Source: Actinomycetota bacterium
GTDB lineage: Bacteria > Actinomycetota > Acidimicrobiia > Acidimicrobiales > SZUA-35
DNA length: 16,847 bases
Direction of reading: 5' to 3'
Assembly (NCBI GenBank): GCA_027730885.1
Contig: JAQCHM010000021.1
Location: 1-16,847 of the forward strand
Shown here: piece by piece, positions 7,040 through 13,515 of the stretch
How the letters are laid out: each line of letters opens with the position of its first letter
Position numbering within the stretch: the stretch's first letter is position 1
Position numbers and translations under genes: made by a program
The notes under the pieces: model-generated
Database searches by the model: none
Told to the model about the DNA's origin: nothing
The model's input: the letters and a program-made list of their open reading frames with translations, nothing else

Positions 7040-7345
7040 TCAGACGAAGGAGTTTCGATCCATCTGGGCCGTGACGAGGCCCAGCACGATGTGCCCGTAG
7101 CGCAGGACCGAGATCGTGAGCATCAGGAGCATGCTGAGCAACAGCCAGCTGGGGGCCATGCAGAACATCGCGAACCCGAAGGCGATGACGATCTCCCGAG
7201 CATGCTTCAGGCCGGCCTCGGCGACGCGCCGGTCGCCGTCGACGGGATGGCGGGCCAGGAACACGAAGATGGAGGCGCACAGGAGGACGAAGGCCAGTGC
7301 GGGGATCGAGCGGACCAGGAGCGGAAGTTGTTGTACCCATGCCAT
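7040..7345 (-). CDS. Small membrane protein of unknown function
   Basis: A predicted 101-residue protein starting MAWVQQLP. It has one hydrophobic segment at about residues 9-30 (LLVRSIPALAFVLLCASIFVFLA), a charged loop (HPVDGDRRVAEAGLKHARE), then two more segments at about 52-93 (IVIAFGFAMFCMAPSW; LLLSMLLMLTISVLRYGHIVLGLV). I do not recognise the family. No clear ribosome-binding site or leaderless -10 supports the ATG at 7345, so the start is uncertain. It abuts the P450 remnant on the same strand. Confidence 0.5.
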   Translation of the reverse strand: MAWVQQLPLLVRSIPALAFVLLCASIFVFLARHPVDGDRRVAEAGLKHAREIVIAFGFAMFCMAPSWLLLSMLLMLTISVLRYGHIVLGLVTAQMDRNSFV

Positions 7346-7446
7346 GGGGACTACGTCGGCAGTTTCGATACTGAACCTTTAGGCCCAATAGGATCGTTCT
7401 TTCGGCCCAGACCCATTCCCACGCGGTTCAGTGCGGTCCAGGCAAT

Positions 7447-8583
7447 TCAGCTTAGTTCGAGCAGAGCCTGACCGGCCGTTCGCATGTGGATCCGTTGGCC
7501 GGCGGCGTGCTGTACCGCGGTGTGGGCGTCCCTGAGGTAGCGCTCGAGGCGATTCCGGGTCGAGATCGCGTTGGTTCCTCCGGCTCGGAAGGCGAGGTCG
7601 GCGACGCGCACTGCCTCGTTGAGGCTGTGGGTGATGGCCAGTTGGGCCCTGGCCACTGCGCGGTCCAGCCGAGGACCGCCATCGGCCAGGGCGTCCCACA
7701 CCTCGGCGAAGGTCTCGATCGCGAAGGCTCGTGCGGCTCCGGTGATCGCTTCGGCATCGGCCACCGCTTCCTGTACCGCCGGCCTCGTGCGCAGTGGCTC
7801 GGGCGATCCGGCCGACGCAACGTCGCCGAGGTCGAGCAATGCGTCCAAGGCGCCCTGGGCGAGCCCCACGCCGACCCCCGCGGTCGGTACCCACGCGCCG
7901 ACCATGCCGAGCCGGGGGTCGCTGATCGACCGCTCGGATGACCTCGCCCGGGCGTGTTCGATCCAGTGGCGGGCAGCAACGCGCTCTTGGGGAACGAAGA
8001 CGCGGTCCAGCACGAAATCGTCGCTTCCGGTTCCCCGCATGCCGACGACCTGCCAGTTGTCGACGATGTGCCCGTCGGCGACCGGGATGAACATCGTCCG
8101 CGGGGCCGGCGGTCGACCGTTGCGCTCGATCAGGCAGGTGGCCATGAACCAGTTGGCGTGCCGGATGCCGCTGGCGTAGTTCCATTGGCCGCTCGCCAGG
8201 TAGCCGCCCTCGACCGATTCGGCCGTCCCGAGTGCCCGGGCCGACCCGGCGACGTGGATCGGGCCGTCGGTGAGGTCGGCCATGGTGGCAACCGCAGCGG
8301 GGTCGAGCCACGCCAGGAAGATCGTGACCGCGGCCGATACCTGCGCGCACCAACCGACCGAACCGTCCCGGCGGGCCAGTGCCTCGCACACCGAGTAGGC
8401 GACCAGCGGGTCGACGTCCGCGCCGCCCACCGCGGCCGGGAGGTACATCTGGAAGATCCGGGCGTCGGTCATCTGTCGGGCCAAGGCCTCGGGCAGCCTG
8501 CCGTTCGCGTCGATCGAGTCGGCGCAGGCGGCGATGTCAGGCCCGAGACCATGAGCAGCGTCGATCATCGGGTGGCTGATCAC
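7447..8583 (-). CDS. Acyl-CoA-dehydrogenase-fold flavin monooxygenase (group D, HsaA/DszC-like) or related dehydrogenase
   Basis: A 378-residue protein of the acyl-CoA dehydrogenase superfamily. SGQWNYASGIRHANWFMATC (131-150) and WQVVGMRGTGSDDF (177-190, followed by VLDRVFVP) are the segments typical of group D flavin-dependent hydroxylases such as HsaA, with DGSVGWCAQ (73-81) in the N-terminal half. These enzymes use reduced flavin from a separate reductase to hydroxylate aromatic or heteroaromatic substrates. The small FMN reductase at 12973-13464 is a possible partner, but it is 4.4 kb away. Substrate is unknown. I chose the GTG at 8583 because AGGGA lies 9 nt before it; the in-frame ATG at 8568 lacks a ribosome-binding site. 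Confidence 0.8.
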   Translation of the reverse strand: MISHPMIDAAHGLGPDIAACADSIDANGRLPEALARQMTDARIFQMYLPAAVGGADVDPLVAYSVCEALARRDGSVGWCAQVSAAVTIFLAWLDPAAVATMADLTDGPIHVAGSARALGTAESVEGGYLASGQWNYASGIRHANWFMATCLIERNGRPPAPRTMFIPVADGHIVDNWQVVGMRGTGSDDFVLDRVFVPQERVAARHWIEHARARSSERSISDPRLGMVGAWVPTAGVGVGLAQGALDALLDLGDVASAGSPEPLRTRPAVQEAVADAEAITGAARAFAIETFAEVWDALADGGPRLDRAVARAQLAITHSLNEAVRVADLAFRAGGTNAISTRNRLERYLRDAHTAVQHAAGQRIHMRTAGQALLELS

Positions 8584-8667
8584 TTGCGGCTGTTCCCTGG
8601 GCCCCTGACCATCGCTTCAGGATATAGCGCATTGCCCGGGCGATCCCCATTAGGTTTGCCGAAGGGT

Positions 8668-8696
8668 CCGACGATATGTGGCCCGACGACATGCGG
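8668..8696. repeat. Imperfect 14-bp direct repeat between divergent monooxygenase genes
   Basis: CCGACGATATGTGG (8668-8681) and CCGACGACATGCGG (8683-8696) match at 12 of 14 positions with a 15-bp period, and a weaker third copy (CCGAACGTG) follows. They lie in the 135-bp gap between the GTG at 8583 and the ATG at 8719, just before the luciferase-like gene. They could be regulator half-sites or chance. Confidence 0.4.
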
Positions 8697-8718
8697 CCGA
8701 ACGTGAAGGATGGGTCCG

Positions 8719-9765
8719 ATGACAGAGCTCGCAGGCAGGACGGCGCGGCCCGACCTGGGCTTGATGTTCGGTTTCCGGAACCCGGCGGAGTGGCGGCGAC
8801 CCTTCGCCGACGTCTACGCCGACGACCTTCGCCTCATCCAGGAGGCCGAGGCGATGGGATACGACACCATCTGGCTCACCGAGCACCATTTCGCCGATGA
8901 CGGCTACTCGCCATCGGTGGTGACCATCGCCGCGGCCATCGCGGCGGCGACCTCGCGGATACGCATCGGCTTCAATCTGCTGCTGCTTCCGCTGCACAAC
9001 GCCATTCGTGTCGCCGAGGATGTGGCCACACTCGACGTCATCTCCAACGGCCGCATCGACTTCGGTGTCGGCCAGGGCTACGCGGCCCACGAGTTCAGGG
9101 GGTACGGCATCGATCGATCCGAGCGGCTCGCTCGTTTCGTCGAGGGCCTGGACGTGCTGCAGGGACTCTGGTCGGGCGAACGGTTCAGCTATCAGGGCGC
9201 CCACTACCAGATCGACGACGCCCGACTCGTGCCCAAACTGGTGCAGGACCCGATGGCGATCTGGATCGGTGCCAACACCGAGACCGGGGTGCGTCGAGCC
9301 GGCCGTCGCGGCGCGAACCTCCTGGGACTCGCAAGCACCAACCTGCAGAGGGCCTACGAGGACGCGTGGTCCGCTGCCGGATTCGAGCCCGAAGCCGCGA
9401 AGGTCCTACAACTGCGCTGGGCTCACGTGGCCGAAACCGCAGATCAAGCGTGGGCCGAGGCGGCGCCGCACTTCCACCATTTGCTGACGGTCTACGCCTA
9501 GTGGGCCAATGATTCCGGCGACGCCGACAAGGGTGGGCCCAAAACCGTCATTCCTCCACTCGATCAGTTGCGAGACCCCGGTCGGCGACTGTTGTTCCCG
9601 CCGCTCTTCGGTGATGCCGACGCGGTCGCGCAGGCGCTGAACGCGTCGATGGCCAAGGTCCGCACGACTCATCTGGCGTTGGGTGTCCTACCGGGCATGG
9701 ACCCTGCCGTCACTCGCCGATCGATGGAGCGCTTCATCTCCGAAGCGGCACCGCTGCTCGGCTGA
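8719..9765 (+). pseudogene. Luciferase-like (LLM class) flavin monooxygenase interrupted by an in-frame TAG
   Basis: The frame begins at the ATG at 8719 (MTELAGRT), where GAAGG at 8705-8709 gives good spacing; the in-frame ATG at 8710 directly abuts that site and is unlikely. It shows bacterial luciferase family features: LGLMFGFRN, EAEAMGYDTIWLTEHHF (conserved EHH), TSRIRIGFNLLLLPLHNAIRVAEDVATLDVISNGR (shown in sequence at about 80-114), VGQGY, and PMAIWIGANTETGVRRAGR. At 9499-9501 a TAG follows LLTVYA. The same frame then continues WANDSGDADKGGP to ERFISEAAPLLG and a natural TGA at 9765. The combined 349 codons match the usual family length, while the truncated product is 260 residues and lacks the C-terminal helices. 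It is a pseudogene, a readthrough case or a base error. Confidence 0.82.
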
Positions 9766-9782
9766 AGGGCTGCTCGGCTCGA

Positions 9783-10814
9783 TCAACTGAAACCGATCGA
9801 CAGGAGGTTGTCGACCGGGCGGTACAGCTCCTCCAGGTAGGTCACGTCGGCTGCGTCGAGGACGATCGAGCAGGCGTCGACCAGCTGATCGAGCTGGGGG
9901 ATCTTGGACACGCCGACGATGGGGGCGGTGATCTCGGGCTTGTTGACCAGCCAGGCAACGGCGATCTGCGCAGGGGTCTTGCCGTAGCGTTCAGCCACCT
10001 CGATGACCCGGTCGGCGATGGCGAAGTCCATCTCACCCCGATAGAGACCCTCGGTTCGCACGCGGTCTAAGCCGCTGGACCGAGTGGTCGATCCCTTGTC
10101 GAAGCCACCCTGGTACGAGCCGGCGAGAATGCCCCGGGCCAGCGGGGACCAGGGCGTGAGGGCGACACCGGCGCTTGCGCAGTAGGGGTTCATCTCCCGC
10201 TCTTCCTCGCGGTAGATGAGGTTGTAGTGGTTCTGCATGGAGACGAAGGGGGTCCAGCCGTGCTGGCGTGCAGTGAGCTGCAGTTCGGTGAACTGCCAGG
10301 CGAACATCGACGAACCGCCGAGGTAGAGGACCTTGCCGGCCTTCACGACGTCGTGCAACGCCTCGAGCGTTTCGGTGATCGGTGTCTGTACCGCGCCCGG
10401 TATGCCGTGCGGGTGGCGGTGAATCACGAGGTGGTCGATGTAGTCGAGGCCGAGGCGTCGGAGGGACGCATCGACCGACTCCATGATGTGCTTGCGGGAG
10501 AGACCTCCTTGGTTGGCCCCCGGCCCCATCGGCATCGAGACCTTGGTCGCGAGCACGTACTGGTCACGGGGTGCCAGCTCGCGGAGCAGCGAGCCGACCA
10601 CTTCCTCGCACGCCCCGTTCCCGTAGATGTTGGCGCAGTCGAAGTAGAAGAGACCATGATCGAGGGCCGCTCGGAAGATGGGACGCGCCTGGTCGATGTC
10701 GAGCGTCCAGTCGGCCTGGTGCCCGATCCCGGGTTTGCCGAAGTTCATGGTTCCGAGACCGAGTTGGGAGACCCGCAACCCACAGTTCTGCCCGAGGGGC
10801 ACCGCGTTCAACAT
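9783..10814 (-). CDS. Aldo/keto reductase
   Basis: A 343-residue NADPH-dependent oxidoreductase with the (beta/alpha)8 AKR fold. The catalytic tetrad is visible: D59 and Y64 in FDCANIYGNG, K91 in VLATKVSMP, H132 in DHLVIHRHP. The N-terminal LRVSQLGLGTMNFG and the C-terminal IVGVSKIPQLDQLVDA (cofactor-binding region) fit the Tas/YajO-like branch. It would reduce an aldehyde or ketone, or oxidise an alcohol; the substrate cannot be read from sequence. The ATG at 10814 is preferred over longer forms because TACGGT lies 7 nt upstream in the leaderless position and the homology begins right after it. Convergent with the luciferase-like gene. Confidence 0.93.
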   Translation of the reverse strand: MLNAVPLGQNCGLRVSQLGLGTMNFGKPGIGHQADWTLDIDQARPIFRAALDHGLFYFDCANIYGNGACEEVVGSLLRELAPRDQYVLATKVSMPMGPGANQGGLSRKHIMESVDASLRRLGLDYIDHLVIHRHPHGIPGAVQTPITETLEALHDVVKAGKVLYLGGSSMFAWQFTELQLTARQHGWTPFVSMQNHYNLIYREEEREMNPYCASAGVALTPWSPLARGILAGSYQGGFDKGSTTRSSGLDRVRTEGLYRGEMDFAIADRVIEVAERYGKTPAQIAVAWLVNKPEITAPIVGVSKIPQLDQLVDACSIVLDAADVTYLEELYRPVDNLLSIGFS

Positions 10815-10821
10815 GGCGTGC

Positions 10822-10827
10822 ACCGTA
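10822..10827 (-). promoter_or_regulatory. Leaderless-type -10 element for the aldo/keto reductase gene
   Basis: The minus strand reads TACGGT, 7 nt, then the ATG at 10814. It fits the TANNNT pattern and supports this start. No Shine-Dalgarno of normal strength is seen. Confidence 0.45.
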
Positions 10828-10907
10828 GAGCACCCAGCGGCGATGCGAGAGATTCGACGTCGGCGTATAGCGTCCGAGGCTCCCTCGAAGGAGGACTCAT
10901 CCGGGTT

Positions 10908-10922
10908 ACCGTTGTGAACGGT
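10908..10922. promoter_or_regulatory. 15-bp palindrome just before the lipoprotein start
   Basis: ACCGTT-GTG-AACGGT is a perfect 6-bp inverted repeat with a 3-bp centre, ending 4 nt before the ATG at 10927. It sits where the ribosome-binding site would be, and no clear Shine-Dalgarno is present. It could be an operator or a small hairpin that limits translation. Confidence 0.35.
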
Positions 10923-10926
10923 TTCC

Positions 10927-12003
10927 ATGCGGACCGCTGTGGTTCTCATCCTGTCCATGTCTGTAACGGCTTGTGGCGGCGGGTCGGCCGCCGATGTGCT
11001 GACCTCGACCACCGTCCCGACTTCATCCGCCCCGACGTCGACTTCGCCGACTTCAGTACTGGCGAGTACGTCGGTGCCGGCATCAAGTGTGGCGGTGCAA
11101 GGCCAACTCTGTCAGCCCGCCTCCGACGCGACGACCTCGGTGGTTGTCGGTCCCCCGTGGAGCGACGGCGTGGTTCGCGACCTGCTGTTCGAGCGAAGCC
11201 GTCGAGATTCTCGTACTCGGGACCTCGAGCGCTTCGTTGGCGTAACGCCGGTCAGGCTGACAGTCGCAGAGGCGGCCGGCCGGTTGTCGTTCAGCTGGGA
11301 ATCTGAATCGACGGTCTTTGACGAGTCCACGTTCTTCCGGGACATGGGCGCTGTCGAGATGATCGCAGTCCTCGATTCGCTACCCCCACCATCCCTCCGA
11401 TACTCGGTCTCTGGTGAACGTGGGGTCGAGATCGAGAACATCGAGGATCTCAGAGCGTGGCCGGCCAAGTTCCTTCGCAGCTTTGCTTCAGCGTCGAGTG
11501 AGTCCGAGCGGCTCGAGCAGGTCGAGCAGGTCGAGCAGATGTACGCCGCGATGCCCAGCGAGGTGATTGCTGAGAGGTTCGCTGACCTGCCGGGCTTGCT
11601 GCATTACCTCGATGGCTCCGAGTTCAGACCGGGAGAAGTTCGTGAAGTCCCTGATTTGGTGCCCAACCTGTTGGGAGGCGAGCCGATTCCCGCGACGACT
11701 CGTCATGAGGTTCTGGATTTGATCGACGACGATGGATGTGTCGCGATCAAGGTGCGGACAGTTCCAGATACCGAAGCCTTTACTGCGGTCGTGTTGGAGA
11801 CACTCCGACAGCGGTTGCCTGGTTCGCTTACTGAGGAGGATCTTCGGGCCGAGCTCGGAAGACTCGAGATCGAACTCACCACGATCGCACAGTTCGACGT
11901 CGGGTCGGGTTTCGTTCGGCGCGTCACGTCCACGCAGCGGATCGGCAGCGGATCGCATATCCGCATCGACACAACCGTGATCACCGACATGACGGCCGGC
12001 TGA
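10927..12003 (+). CDS. Predicted lipoprotein of unknown function
   Basis: A 358-residue protein. A short signal peptide (MRTAVVLILSMSVTAC) ends in a lipobox with the lipidated Cys at 16. A Thr/Ser/Pro-rich linker follows (about 24-58), as in many surface-anchored actinobacterial proteins. The rest is soluble and acidic and I do not recognise it. Visible segments include LSFSWESESTVFDESTFFRD, the repeat LEQVEQVEQMY (about 196-206), LLGGEPIPATTRHEVLDLIDDDGCVAIKV, and a C-terminal FVRRVTSTQRIGSGSHIRIDTTVITDM resembling beta strands. The last part recalls proteins that test a model substrate or ligand in an LppX-like fold, but that is only a guess. It is divergent from the aldo/keto reductase. 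Confidence 0.7.
   Translation: MRTAVVLILSMSVTACGGGSAADVLTSTTVPTSSAPTSTSPTSVLASTSVPASSVAVQGQLCQPASDATTSVVVGPPWSDGVVRDLLFERSRRDSRTRDLERFVGVTPVRLTVAEAAGRLSFSWESESTVFDESTFFRDMGAVEMIAVLDSLPPPSLRYSVSGERGVEIENIEDLRAWPAKFLRSFASASSESERLEQVEQVEQMYAAMPSEVIAERFADLPGLLHYLDGSEFRPGEVREVPDLVPNLLGGEPIPATTRHEVLDLIDDDGCVAIKVRTVPDTEAFTAVVLETLRQRLPGSLTEEDLRAELGRLEIELTTIAQFDVGSGFVRRVTSTQRIGSGSHIRIDTTVITDMTAG
11514..11538 (+). repeat. 9-bp tandem repeat in the lipoprotein gene
   Basis: TCGAGCAGG-type units repeat nearly three times with a 9-bp period and encode LEQVEQVEQ. It is in frame and part of a predicted helix. Confidence 0.6.
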
Positions 12004-12035
12004 AATCCGTCGTGGCCTCGATGGCGACCGCCGGG

Positions 12036-12041
12036 TACTGT
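12036..12041 (+). promoter_or_regulatory. Leaderless-type -10 element for the isocitrate lyase family gene
   Basis: TACTGT lies exactly 7 nt before the ATG at 12049, matching TANNNT of leaderless promoters. The hexamer is enclosed by CCGGG (12031-12035) and CCCGG (12042-12046), a small palindrome that could also bind a regulator. No Shine-Dalgarno is present. Confidence 0.55.
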
Positions 12042-12048
12042 CCCGGCC

Positions 12049-12951
12049 ATGGCCGATCTGCTCCGTTCCCGCCCGTCCGGGCCCGCCGTGCTTCGCTCGC
12101 TCATCGACGCCGCATCGACCGATCGCCGACCGCTCGTGCTTCCCGGCTGCTACGACGCGTTGGGAGCCCGGTTGATCGAACAGGCAGGCTTCGACGGTGT
12201 CTACATGACGGGCTTCGGCACCACGGCCTCCTTGCTCGGTCGGCCTGACGTCGGCTTGCTCGGCTTGTCGGAAATGGTCGACAACGCTCGGCGGATCACG
12301 TCGGCGGTCGATCTCCCCGTTTTGGCCGACGCCGACACCGGCTACGGGAATCAGATCAACGTGATCCGGACGGTCCAGGAGTACGAGCGGGCCGGTGTCG
12401 CCGGGATCCACATCGAGGACCAGGTACTGCCGAAGAAGTGTGGGCACATGGAGAACAAGCAGGTGGTGTCGGCCGACCAGATGGTGGCCAAGGTCTCCGC
12501 CGCGGTCGCCGCTCGCCGCGACGACGACTTCGTGGTGGTCGCTCGGACCGATGCCCGCGCTCCGCACGGACTCGACGAAGCCATCGACCGCGCCCGCCGC
12601 TGTCACGACGCCGGTGCCGACGTGCTCTTCGTCGAGGCGTTGCAGGGCGAGGACGAGATCGAGATCGTGGCCCGCGAATTCGCCGGAGTGCCGTTGTTGT
12701 TCAACTGGGCGGAGGGCGGCAAAACCCCGCCGCTCGACTACCAGCGGATCGCCCAGCTCGGCTTCGCCGTCATCATCATGCCGATCGGCACGCTGCTGGC
12801 CGCGACCCAGGCCATGCAGCGGTTCCTGGCTCGGCTGAAAGCCGAAGGCACCCCGGCCGGCTTCCTCGACGAGCTGATCACCTTCGATGGTTTCACCGAC
12901 CTCATCGGCCTTCCCGAGATCTCGGCGCTGGAGCAGCGGTTTCCCGGTTGA
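12049..12951 (+). CDS. Isocitrate lyase/PEP mutase superfamily carbon-carbon lyase (methylisocitrate or dimethylmalate lyase-like)
   Basis: A 300-residue TIM-barrel protein, the usual length for methylisocitrate lyase, 2,3-dimethylmalate lyase and oxaloacetase-type members. Seen: PGCYDALGARLIEQAGFDGVYMTG at the N-terminus, Mg-binding DADTGYG (94-100), HIEDQ (121-125), and the catalytic-loop motif PKKCGH (128-133, usually KKCGH or KRCGH in lyases). It therefore probably cleaves a C-C bond in a 2-hydroxy di- or tricarboxylate rather than forming a C-P bond. The exact substrate is open. It has a leaderless-type promoter and is convergent with the FMN reductase gene. Confidence 0.9.
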   Translation: MADLLRSRPSGPAVLRSLIDAASTDRRPLVLPGCYDALGARLIEQAGFDGVYMTGFGTTASLLGRPDVGLLGLSEMVDNARRITSAVDLPVLADADTGYGNQINVIRTVQEYERAGVAGIHIEDQVLPKKCGHMENKQVVSADQMVAKVSAAVAARRDDDFVVVARTDARAPHGLDEAIDRARRCHDAGADVLFVEALQGEDEIEIVAREFAGVPLLFNWAEGGKTPPLDYQRIAQLGFAVIIMPIGTLLAATQAMQRFLARLKAEGTPAGFLDELITFDGFTDLIGLPEISALEQRFPG

Positions 12952-12959
12952 CGACGGTT

Positions 12960-12978
12960 CGCTGACCGGGTGTCAGCG
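12960..12978. terminator. Hairpin between convergent genes
   Basis: CGCTGAC (12960-12966) and GTCAGCG (12972-12978) form a perfect 7-bp stem with a CGGGT loop. It lies just past the stop at 12951 and overlaps the minus-strand stop at 12973, so it may end transcription from both sides. No T-tract. Confidence 0.6.
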
Positions 12979-13464
12979 GGACAGCAACGGCCCCGCGATC
13001 TTGACCCAGTCGGCCACGGCGGTCTCGAGGGTGTCCATGGCCGAGTCGAGGACGTACAGCCCTCGGCTCGGTACCGAGGCGCCGAGCTCGACCAGCAACG
13101 GTCGGAGGTGGACCTCGGGAGCAAGGGCGTGGTGAAGCGACGCGCCGACCATGACGGGCACGGCGCGACAACCAGCCAAGCCGTCGTTGCCGTACTGGTC
13201 GAGGAATGCCTTCAGGAGGCCGGTGTAGGTGGCCTTGTACGTGGGGCAGGCAGTGATGACGACGTCGGCCGCAGCAACTCGGGCAGTCGTGGCCTGCACC
13301 GCTTCGTTGCCCCACTCGAAGAGGTGGGCGGCGATCCCCGCGAGTTCGATGGTGTCCACGTCCGTCTCGCCCCGTGCCGTGGCCACCGCTTCGCCGACGG
13401 CTTGACCGACGGCTGTGGTACGTCCGCCCGGACTGGGGTTACCGATGACGACGACGACGCTCAT
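12973..13464 (-). CDS. NADPH-dependent FMN reductase (SsuE/MsuE-like flavodoxin fold)
   Basis: A 163-residue protein of the NADPH-dependent FMN reductase family. The phosphate-binding loop is GNPSPGGRT (8-16), close to the usual GSPSxxSRT, and the flavin/interface segment is ACPTYKATYTGLLKAFLDQYG (72-92). Enzymes of this type supply reduced FMN to two-component monooxygenases. The window holds two possible users: the group D enzyme (7447-8583) and the broken luciferase-like enzyme (8719-9765). The ATG at 13464 follows GGGAG. It sits 51 bp after fhs on the same strand and may share its transcript, although a weak imperfect hairpin (about 13499-13520) lies at the fhs stop. Confidence 0.88.
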   Translation of the reverse strand: MSVVVVIGNPSPGGRTTAVGQAVGEAVATARGETDVDTIELAGIAAHLFEWGNEAVQATTARVAAADVVITACPTYKATYTGLLKAFLDQYGNDGLAGCRAVPVMVGASLHHALAPEVHLRPLLVELGASVPSRGLYVLDSAMDTLETAVADWVKIAGPLLSR

Positions 13465-13515
13465 TGGCGGGAGGCTCCCTGGCGAGACTGCGTGAGGCGC
13501 TTGACCCTATCGCGG

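Noticed and set aside
7370..7432. Inverted repeat ACTGAACC / GGTTCAGT with a 47-bp spacer
   Set aside because: Short arms and a long spacer, with no transposase or further symmetry; could be chance.
9753..9779. Direct repeat GCTGCTCGGCT, twice with a 5-bp gap, at the end of the luciferase-like gene
   Set aside because: Only 11 bp, at a convergent gene junction, with no associated mobile gene; probably a small duplication and not an attachment site.
10815..11012. A 66-residue N-terminal extension of the aldo/keto reductase
   Set aside because: It would overlap the divergent lipoprotein start, has no AKR similarity, and the ATG at 10814 has a leaderless-type promoter.
11488..12606. A 372-codon minus-strand frame across the lipoprotein and isocitrate lyase family genes
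   Set aside because: It covers two well-supported plus-strand genes and has no recognisable sequence.
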